From contig JBKBHA010000003.1 in assembly GCA_046297935.1 (NCBI GenBank), positions 372,001-436,000 on the forward strand: a DNA stretch of 64,000 nucleotides, read 5' to 3'. This document shows, piece by piece, positions 26,902 through 33,696 of the stretch; position 1 is the first letter of the stretch; each line of letters starts with the position of its first letter. The notes beneath the pieces were generated by a model. It had not been told where the DNA came from. It ran no database searches and worked only from the letters and a program-made list of their open reading frames with translations. The position numbers were made by a program, and so were the translations under genes. The DNA comes from CAYMZZ01 sp046297935. Its GTDB lineage: Bacteria > Bacteroidota > Bacteroidia > Chitinophagales > Chitinophagaceae.

Positions 26902-28452
26902 TTAGATTCGCTTGCTTTTAGTATACTTTTCGTGAATGATCTGACCCATTGACTTGCCATAAACTTTGCTCTCTACCCAGGAGATGATGTCGAGATAAGC
27001 GAATGAGCGGGTTTCAAAACGATCCTTTTCGAGGTGTTTGATTTTTTGTAGGAAGCCTTCCAGCTCGGGCCGCAGTTTGCGCGGCGACACATGATGAAAG
27101 GAGTGGCGGATAAAACGGAAAATCTCCTCTTCAATCACTGTCAGGTTCTGCATTTTGGCCATGAAACGGTAGACCGACTTGGTAAGGGACTCAATAATGT
27201 CGTAGTTACCCAGTTCGTAATGAGCCATCAGGTGCAACAGGCGCGAGTAACATTGGAGGTCTGTTCGAAGCTCGCCGGTTTCGTTGATAATGCGCTGCAG
27301 GTAATCGATAGCGCGATCGTAATCGCCGCTTCCGAAATACAAAGTGGCGAATTTGTAGTTAATCACCATAATGCGATGGGCATCCAGAAAAATCGCATTC
27401 TCCTTCAATTGAGCCTCTATTTCCTTAACCAGCGAAAGACCTTCCCTAAAGGTACCCTGCATGAAATGTTGGTTAATGCGCGCCGTACTGATATACACAA
27501 ACGCCTGTATCCGGAAGTTGTCGTGCTCCTGTACCCTGCTTGTTTTTGCAAAATCTTCAAACTCACGAAGAGTGATGGCGAAGGCCCGATAGTTCCGCAA
27601 ATCGAAATGCGCATTCAACAAATAGTGAAGTCCTTTTATGTAATGGCTGGTTTCCACCCTTATCATCAAAGGCTCTGCCCGAAAAATATCGACCCATTTT
27701 TTGGCATAACGGTAATACTGCAAAAAATCCTGCCGGATAAATGCATCCCAGCAATAGCATTGATACAGATATAATCGCTCGTAAAAACCGGTGAATTCGT
27801 TTACGTTGGCGGGCAAGTTATCCTTCATGAACTGTCTCACACCGGCTTCATCCTTAGAATTACGGGCATGGCCGTAGCGGGTAAACCAGCCAAACAACAG
27901 CAAAGACAAATTGCTTAGCCTAGCCATTACATCAATATGTCCGCTCACCTCGTTGGCTTCACGGGCCAACTGTTCCGCGCGGGTATAAATGCTCTTGGTG
28001 ATATGCAGGTTTTCTATTCTTTTTTCAAGCGCTACAACCTGGGCCAGGAAATAGAACTTCTGGTGGGTGCGCGCCGTTTCCTTTGCTCGTTCCAGGATCT
28101 TCAGGCTCTGGAAAAACAGCCCTTTCTTGTAGAGAATATGGGCGTAGTCGAACTGCTCATTTAACTGAAGATCAATGCTATCAGCGCTCTTTAGGAGGCG
28201 CAGACTTGCCAGTATCTGACGGTAAAGATGGGTTTTGAGATTGTAGAGTTGCCTTTTCTCGGTCCCTGGCAATTTTTTTAATAACGATTTTTCATCATAC
28301 GTATCCATTTTGTCCAGGGCATCAAATAAACGTATGATTTTCAGGTCTTCGTTCGCCGAACTACGCTTAATGTATAGCTTGAAATGCCGCTTTTCGGATT
28401 TCTCCAATGATTTTATCAATTGGAATAATATGTCGGGCGAACGGTTGGACAT
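26902..28452 (-). CDS. large helical-repeat protein of unknown function
   Basis: From the ATG MSNRSPDILFQLIKSLEKSE the product is 516 residues; the frame is open further upstream but without homology-like content. The sequence is almost entirely amphipathic helices with TPR-like spacing (ILYKKGLFFQSLKILERAKE, IDYLQRIINETGE, YELGNYDIIESLTKSVYRFM). There is no signal peptide or enzyme motif. Proteins with this start (LxKSEKRHFKLY) are conserved in Bacteroidetes without known role. It lies alone between pcrA and a divergent ncRNA-like unit. Confidence 0.8.
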   Translation of the reverse strand: MSNRSPDILFQLIKSLEKSEKRHFKLYIKRSSANEDLKIIRLFDALDKMDTYDEKSLLKKLPGTEKRQLYNLKTHLYRQILASLRLLKSADSIDLQLNEQFDYAHILYKKGLFFQSLKILERAKETARTHQKFYFLAQVVALEKRIENLHITKSIYTRAEQLAREANEVSGHIDVMARLSNLSLLLFGWFTRYGHARNSKDEAGVRQFMKDNLPANVNEFTGFYERLYLYQCYCWDAFIRQDFLQYYRYAKKWVDIFRAEPLMIRVETSHYIKGLHYLLNAHFDLRNYRAFAITLREFEDFAKTSRVQEHDNFRIQAFVYISTARINQHFMQGTFREGLSLVKEIEAQLKENAIFLDAHRIMVINYKFATLYFGSGDYDRAIDYLQRIINETGELRTDLQCYSRLLHLMAHYELGNYDIIESLTKSVYRFMAKMQNLTVIEEEIFRFIRHSFHHVSPRKLRPELEGFLQKIKHLEKDRFETRSFAYLDIISWVESKVYGKSMGQIIHEKYTKSKRI

Positions 28453-28541
28453 CAGGCAGAAATTTTCATGGAATCGGCCACCAGAGCGGGTTTCATCATT
28501 TACCGGGCCTGTTTGGCATACCCAAAAACGCAATAAGTTGT

Positions 28542-28573
28542 CTTGAAAGCAAAGATAAGCCCGCGTACATTTG
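28542..28573 (+). promoter_or_regulatory. Bacteroidetes-type promoter of the candidate ncRNA
   Basis: CTTG (28542-28545), a 20-base spacer and TACATTTG (28566-28573) fit the TTTG-N19/20-TAnnTTTG consensus with one mismatch in the -33 box. No protein-coding start follows closely; the first structure downstream is a 6-bp hairpin. Confidence 0.65.
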
Positions 28574-28577
28574 TATC

Positions 28578-28755
28578 GTAATCGTTGATTACAAATTCAT
28601 ACAGCAGGCAATCGTTAAAAGGAGGCAAGTCGTCAGAGGTCAAGTGAAGCAGCCTGCAGTACTCCGGTAAAACCGGCAAAGGCAATACTTCGAAGAATTT
28701 TCATATGGCAAGCAATCGTTAGAGGTCAGTCCGTTTCTACGGAAGGACCTTTTTT
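28578..28755 (+). ncRNA. candidate free-standing structured RNA (~175 nt)
   Basis: The unit lies between a good promoter and an intrinsic terminator in a 444-base gene-free gap. It starts with a perfect hairpin GTAATC-GTT-GATTAC (28578-28592), continues with GCAGGC/GCCTGC arms (28604-28609, 28652-28657) and CCGGT-AAA-ACCGG (28664-28676), and ends in the terminator hairpin. No open reading frame of note is inside. It contains GGTCA and GAAGCAGCC, words found in the SRP RNA core, but not the apical stem and GGAA loop between them. It could also be a leader attenuator of the AraC gene 140 bases downstream. Confidence 0.5.
28723..28750 (+). terminator. terminator ending the candidate ncRNA
   Basis: An 11-position stem, AGGTC..TCCGT against ACGGA..GACCT, with a 4-base loop and two internal mismatches, followed by six T residues. 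Confidence 0.7.
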
Positions 28756-28896
28756 GTTGAAAGGCAGGCCAAAATAGGCTAATTTTTACTTCCCGTCAAT
28801 TTTTCATCATATTTTTTTTAACAAATTCCCGTATTCCCTTGCCGGTCATCCTCTTTTTGGCCATTACAGCCCTGCGCCCGCGCTATCTTAGTTTTT

Positions 28897-29772
28897 GTGC
28901 AGCACATCGAATTCATAGACATCGATCATTTCGAAAATCATTACCACCGCATTCCACCCCCGGAACCGCTATCTCATTTTATTGAGTTTTTCTGGGAAAC
29001 CCGATTCGATGAACTTTGGAATCAATACCCGACGGGTTTTTCTGACGCACAGTTTGCTAATATTGGCTATACATACATTCTGAACCTGGGCACCCCTTTC
29101 GTGATGCAGATAAGCAAGAAGCAATTCACGATGAAAACCGACGGCTTTTTGCCCCGTTACAATCCGATCGAATGTCATCATCAGCCAGGCAATCATATGT
29201 TTGGCATCAAGTTCCGGATATCGCCGGTGATACTTGAAAAGAAAGTCGATTTTTCAGAATATCAGGATTACATTTTTCCACTGAGTTATTTAATGGATGC
29301 AGCCGTGTTGCAGGATGTGAAAGAAGCAGACAGCTTTGAAGAAAGAATTGCCATACTAACGACGTATTATACGCGCCTGCTCGACCAGCACCAGGGTCCC
29401 ATGCACCCTGTTCACCTCGTGAGTGATATACTGGAACAGGCTTTTCAAACCAATCAGTTCAATACCCCGATTGAGCAACTGGCGGCGGGAAAAGGAATTT
29501 CATCCCGCACCCTCCAGCGCTATTTCGAAACCTGCACTGGCATCAGCAGCAAGCAGGCGTTACAAATCATGCGTATCCGAAAAGCCACGGCCTTGCTGGC
29601 CAACTCTCCGGGTAACTTTGATCACGAACAGTTTGGCTACTACGATCACAGCCATTTCTATAAACACTTACGCCAGTTTTTGGAAAATAATACGCTGGCA
29701 AAACATCAGCAACCTCATCTCGAATTGCTTAAAAAGTGGAAGCAGAGCAGTGAGATCGCAGTTAACGGGTAA
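28897..29772 (+). CDS. AraC-family transcriptional regulator
   Basis: 291 residues from a GTG start. The N-terminal ~150 residues form a sensor domain (LSHFIEFFWETRFDELWNQY, GIKFRISPVILE), as in the DUF6597-type of AraC proteins. The C-terminal double helix-turn-helix is recognisable (IEQLAAGKGISSRTLQRYFE, then FDHEQFGYYDHSHFYKHLRQ). A -7-like TATCTTAG lies 5 bases before the GTG. The gene is convergent with, and overlaps by 11 bases, the outer-membrane receptor gene at 29762. Confidence 0.9.
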   Translation: MQHIEFIDIDHFENHYHRIPPPEPLSHFIEFFWETRFDELWNQYPTGFSDAQFANIGYTYILNLGTPFVMQISKKQFTMKTDGFLPRYNPIECHHQPGNHMFGIKFRISPVILEKKVDFSEYQDYIFPLSYLMDAAVLQDVKEADSFEERIAILTTYYTRLLDQHQGPMHPVHLVSDILEQAFQTNQFNTPIEQLAAGKGISSRTLQRYFETCTGISSKQALQIMRIRKATALLANSPGNFDHEQFGYYDHSHFYKHLRQFLENNTLAKHQQPHLELLKKWKQSSEIAVNG

Positions 29773-32578
29773 TGATTCTCATTCCTCCTGACGTGGGGCC
29801 CTGGCCTGCACCTGTTTTGCTCAAGCTATAGGTAAAGCTTAGTATCGCAAAACGCCCGAGCGTGTTCACCCTCACATCTTCAATATAGTTCTGATTGCTG
29901 CTGCGGCTCACACCCACATTGCGATTAAGAATATCGTTCACCCTCAACTTCAATTCGCCACGTTTCCAACGAAGCATTTGCTTACTGATCGACGCTCCCC
30001 AAAGAGGCACTTTGGTATTAAAGCCACTTGAAAGCTGGTTATTGACCGTATATTGAAACTCTGTACTCAAAAAGAAACCGGCAGGCAGTTCCCAGTCCAC
30101 ATTCAACTCATATTCCTGTGAGAAGAAACGATTATTTAATGCCGGCTGCAGGGAATAGCTGGTTCTGTTAATATTGCCACGCGCTGTAAACATCAGGTTG
30201 ATCTTTTCATGCGGAGTCGATTCAATGCTGACGCGGGGACCAATAGTCAACATGCCAATGGTATTGGGTAAACCATTGAAAAACTGCCTGCCTCTATTAT
30301 AGAAAACATTTGCACCAAACTCAAATCGGCCCTTTAAAAAGCGAGCTGGCAATCCTGTATTGATATCTCCATTGATATTGTATACACCATCCGTATTTAC
30401 CGGCCTCGTTTTACGAACTCCATCACTAAACAACGAATCAGAGTTAACAATCTTATTGTCTGTACGACTCAGGTTCAGAAATATGAACAGGTTGCGGTTG
30501 CGGAAAGGATTGATGCCGGTATAGTTCAAACGCACACTATGTGTCAATTCCTGGACCAGATCGGGATTTCCTTCGCGAATATAAAGTCGGTTGCTGATAT
30601 CCGGAACCGGTTGTAGCTGATCTACCGTTGGCTGATTGGTAGAGGTTTGATAATTCAATGTAAAGTTCTTGTACCTCGAGAAATTGAATTGGAACCGCGC
30701 GTTAGGCAGGAGGTTGTAAAATGTTTTTCCGATAATTGTGTCTTTAATGCCAGACAATACCTGCCCATCGAGTGCCGACTTTTGCCAGCTGAGGCCAATC
30801 GAATAATTGTATTTCCGCTGCTGGCTTCTGATTCGGAAGCCTGCATTTACATAGCTATACTTATTTTTAAAATCGTTACTGAGCGAGTCGTTCAGCTCAT
30901 CGTATTTACCGCTGCCATTGTCGTAGTCGTAGGTTATTTTTTCTGAATTACTGTTTGCGTAGCTGTTTCCCACACTGAACTCCATTAAGGAGCGTCGAAA
31001 CAGTGGTTCAGTATAAACCAACCGGGTAGTATAGCCCATCAGGTCGCTATTGCTGCTGATTCGCTGGTCTATTGAATCAACACGAAAGCGGGTGCCGGCT
31101 GAATTAAAGAATTCATTCACCGACTCCTGGCTGCCTTTGCTGCTCGCATCATTCAGTGTTGTTTGAAGATTGAGTGAAAGTGTTCTTCCTTTCCGGCGAA
31201 ACTTTTTACGCAATAGGAGATCGTTGGCCCAGCTGAAACTGTTGTTGTCAGTTTCAGTATTGTTATAACCACTGTTGCTTACCCGCCCATCGAGCCCATA
31301 TTGAAGGTAGTCGCTAGAGGAGCGATTTTTTCCATTCTGATAACCTATAGAAGGGTTCCATTTAATTGAATGAAAACTATCGATGATATAATCTATTCCA
31401 AGGTTCAGTCGGTGGCTGCCGGTACTGTTGTCGGTAACGGTATTGCTATTGTAAAAGTAGGACGAATCGGGCAGCAGGTATTGCCGTAGGTTGTTGGAAC
31501 TGACTTTTGGATTGTAGTTATTGTAAAAATAATTGCTGGTCAGATCCACCTTGGTTCCGATAATATTGTTGTAGTTAATGCCGCCGCCCCAAATGGTTCG
31601 AATACCCCTGTTATTACCCCCCAACATTCCAGCCATAGGACTATTGTCCGAAATGCTGATATTGACGTTTCCATTTCCGCCACGCATCATACGAGACAGT
31701 TCGCCCGTGAAGTTCATCATATCCATGAAGGAGAAAGCCTCTGCGTTGGTATTGTTGCCCATACCAATAACCGACATTTGCCGGGCTCCTTTGAACGAGT
31801 TAACGTTGAACCTGCCTTCTTTGCGGTTATCGGTACCTGCCCCAGCCATTATTTTTCCAAAGCTTCCTTTTTTCTTATCCTGCTTAAGTTTCAGGTTAAT
31901 CGTCTTTTCGCTGTTACCATCATCGAAGCCGGTTAATTGCGACTGATCGCTTGCGCGGTCATAAACCTGTACTTTATCAATGGCGTCGGCAGGGAGATTT
32001 TTGGTAGCCATTTTTGGATCTTTACCAAAAAATTCCTTGCCATCTACAAGCACTCGCTTCACGCTTTCGCCCTGTGCTTTTATATTGCCATCACGGTCAA
32101 CCTGAACACCGGGTAACTTTTTCAATAGCTGTTCTACGCTGGCATTGGGTGGAGTTTTGAAGGAACCGGCATTGTATTGAACCGTATCGCCAACCAGAGT
32201 AACCGGAGGAGCTTCGCTACGTACGACCACCTCATCGAGCACGCGGGTGCGATCATTCATCACAATCCGCCCCAGGTCCGGCCTACGGCTCGAGTCGCTG
32301 ATCGTAATGTTTTCAGACCGGTTGTGATAACCCACATGGGTAAACAACAGGCGGTACTCGCCCGGAGGTATCTCTGAAATAGTGAATCTTCCCGAGTTAT
32401 CGGTCATACTAAAGCTGATCAGCGATGAATCTTTCCGCGACAACAAGGTGACGGTAACGTCTGCCACCGCTTTTTGCGAAAGTGTATCGTAAGTAATACC
32501 AGTAACGGTACCATTACGTTGCGACCGTGCAATATTTGCTATCGTCAAAAGGCAGAGGAGCAGGAAAACAGATCTCAT
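29762..32578 (-). CDS. TonB-receptor-like outer-membrane beta-barrel protein (paralogue 2)
   Basis: 938 residues: signal peptide ending ARSQ, a carboxypeptidase-regulatory-like domain (about 22-100), plug-like region with VDGKEFFGKDPKMATKNLPA and IDKVQVYDRASDQSQ, then a long beta-barrel ending FAILSFTYSL. A short Gly/Ser tail (GAGQGPTSGGMRIITR) follows the barrel. The layout matches the paralogues at 14188 and 33697, with highest similarity in the plug. The stop codon overlaps the end of the convergent AraC gene. Substrate unknown. Confidence 0.88.
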   Translation of the reverse strand: MRSVFLLLCLLTIANIARSQRNGTVTGITYDTLSQKAVADVTVTLLSRKDSSLISFSMTDNSGRFTISEIPPGEYRLLFTHVGYHNRSENITISDSSRRPDLGRIVMNDRTRVLDEVVVRSEAPPVTLVGDTVQYNAGSFKTPPNASVEQLLKKLPGVQVDRDGNIKAQGESVKRVLVDGKEFFGKDPKMATKNLPADAIDKVQVYDRASDQSQLTGFDDGNSEKTINLKLKQDKKKGSFGKIMAGAGTDNRKEGRFNVNSFKGARQMSVIGMGNNTNAEAFSFMDMMNFTGELSRMMRGGNGNVNISISDNSPMAGMLGGNNRGIRTIWGGGINYNNIIGTKVDLTSNYFYNNYNPKVSSNNLRQYLLPDSSYFYNSNTVTDNSTGSHRLNLGIDYIIDSFHSIKWNPSIGYQNGKNRSSSDYLQYGLDGRVSNSGYNNTETDNNSFSWANDLLLRKKFRRKGRTLSLNLQTTLNDASSKGSQESVNEFFNSAGTRFRVDSIDQRISSNSDLMGYTTRLVYTEPLFRRSLMEFSVGNSYANSNSEKITYDYDNGSGKYDELNDSLSNDFKNKYSYVNAGFRIRSQQRKYNYSIGLSWQKSALDGQVLSGIKDTIIGKTFYNLLPNARFQFNFSRYKNFTLNYQTSTNQPTVDQLQPVPDISNRLYIREGNPDLVQELTHSVRLNYTGINPFRNRNLFIFLNLSRTDNKIVNSDSLFSDGVRKTRPVNTDGVYNINGDINTGLPARFLKGRFEFGANVFYNRGRQFFNGLPNTIGMLTIGPRVSIESTPHEKINLMFTARGNINRTSYSLQPALNNRFFSQEYELNVDWELPAGFFLSTEFQYTVNNQLSSGFNTKVPLWGASISKQMLRWKRGELKLRVNDILNRNVGVSRSSNQNYIEDVRVNTLGRFAILSFTYSLSKTGAGQGPTSGGMRIITR

Positions 32579-32671
32579 ATCCGGGTTTTGATTTGGCTAC
32601 GAAAATATTCGCAGCAAACCCGGAACTGGGTTAATTTGGTTTGGATTAATGTTAAAGAAGGTTAATAGCGC

Positions 32672-32753
32672 AAATTTGAGAATTGGTAATTCGAGAATTT
32701 AGAACCCGCCGATACAGGATATCCAAATTCCCGAATTACCAATTCTCAAATTT
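32672..32753. repeat. long near-perfect inverted repeat downstream of the 32756 gene
   Basis: Arms 32672-32700 and 32725-32753 are reverse complements at 28 of 29 positions (AAATTTGAGAATTGGTAATT followed by CGAGAATTT), with a 24-base loop. It starts 3 bases beyond the stop codon of the secreted gene and 90 bases upstream of the receptor gene, and most likely ends the former's transcript. Size and AT-rich phrasing resemble 8174-8242. Confidence 0.88.
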
Positions 32754-32755
32754 TC

Positions 32756-33340
32756 TTAATCGATCGTTTCTCCCTGCTCATTATCGGCCCGTTCTTTTTC
32801 GTAGATCAGTATTTTCACTTTCCATTCAGGGAACTCGTATTGTATGGTTACCTCCAGAATGAATTTTTGGGTGATTCGGTCTGGCAGTTCAAAACGCATG
32901 AGTGCGCTGGTGAAGCCACGCTCTTCAGTTGGTTCAATGTATTTGCCTTTCAAATAAAAGGTAACACCATAGTCCATTTTTACCGCCATGTTGTTGAAGC
33001 GGGCGTAGAGTGATTTGAATTTTGCGCGGGCTGTTTCAAAATCTTCGGTGGTCAGCATCACTGCCTGCCAGCTATATACTTCTTTCTGGTCAGCCGAAAA
33101 CCTGCTAATAGTAACCGACTCTGCGCCGGGAATCGGCAATGAGCACTCGTAGTTACTGTGCTGTGGATTTTCATCGAGTGCCGACCCTCGCATGCTTTGA
33201 TAGTTGTGCGGGTAGTCGCGAATCACCTTCTTCATTTCTGAAGTGAAGTCGGTTGTGCCAGGCAGTTTGAGTTGAGCAGAGGAGGACAGGGACAGGCAGA
33301 TAGCCATGCCCCAAATGAGGGGTTTTACTAGTTTTTTCAC
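32756..33340 (-). CDS. secreted protein of unknown function
   Basis: 194 residues with a signal peptide ending SSAQ. The mature part has an alternating strand pattern and one longer helix (FETARAKFKSLYARFNNMAV). ILEVTIQYEFPEWKVKILIY near the end looks like paired beta-strands. I do not recognise a family, though similar lengths and motifs occur widely in Chitinophagaceae. It sits between the two receptor paralogues on the same strand; a functional link to them is possible but not shown. Confidence 0.7.
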   Translation of the reverse strand: MKKLVKPLIWGMAICLSLSSSAQLKLPGTTDFTSEMKKVIRDYPHNYQSMRGSALDENPQHSNYECSLPIPGAESVTISRFSADQKEVYSWQAVMLTTEDFETARAKFKSLYARFNNMAVKMDYGVTFYLKGKYIEPTEERGFTSALMRFELPDRITQKFILEVTIQYEFPEWKVKILIYEKERADNEQGETID

Positions 33341-33453
33341 GAGTATCGAATTAAATGGGTTAAAAAGCAGTGCAAATATTATGAAAAATCTGATTGGCTG
33401 AATAATTTCAATTGGCTTTTTCCGTTATCCCGATTGTTAAACTCGTCCAACAT

Positions 33454-33618
33454 ATGAAAAACAAAGGCATTGCCCACGCGCACGAAGCCGCCCGAATCTA
33501 TCAACAGTACTACAAACCTTCGCTAAATCCTCTTCGCTTAATGCGATCTGTTATCGCTGTTTTTATTTCAGGTTCCGGGCCCGCCTCCACCGTGTCGCCG
33601 TACCGACGCAGTCGTTAA
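33454..33618 (+). CDS. possible small basic protein (54 aa)
   Basis: A short frame starting MKNKGIAHAHEAARIYQQYY, with a Lys/Arg-rich composition and ending YRRSR, lies in the gap between two minus-strand genes. Support is indirect: a strong plus-strand terminator begins 33 bases after its stop codon, and no other plus-strand gene is present for it to serve. No promoter of consensus quality was seen. It may instead be part of a non-coding transcript. Confidence 0.35.
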   Translation: MKNKGIAHAHEAARIYQQYYKPSLNPLRLMRSVIAVFISGSGPASTVSPYRRSR

Positions 33619-33650
33619 GAACACCGTACTTACTAACCATTGCAAATAAC

Positions 33651-33674
33651 AAGTCCTCCCGTGTGGGAGGACTT
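33651..33674 (+). terminator. strong intrinsic terminator
   Basis: AAGTCCTCCC (33651-33660) pairs perfectly with GGGAGGACTT (33665-33674) around a GTGT loop and is followed by TTTTCTTTTT on the plus strand. Confidence 0.85.
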
Positions 33675-33696
33675 TTTTCTTTTTCGCAGCGATCGT

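Noticed and set aside
28578..28755. Canonical SRP (4.5S) RNA
   Set aside because: GGTCA and GAAGCAGCC words are present, but the conserved apical stem with GGAA loop between them is missing. I list it only as an unassigned ncRNA.
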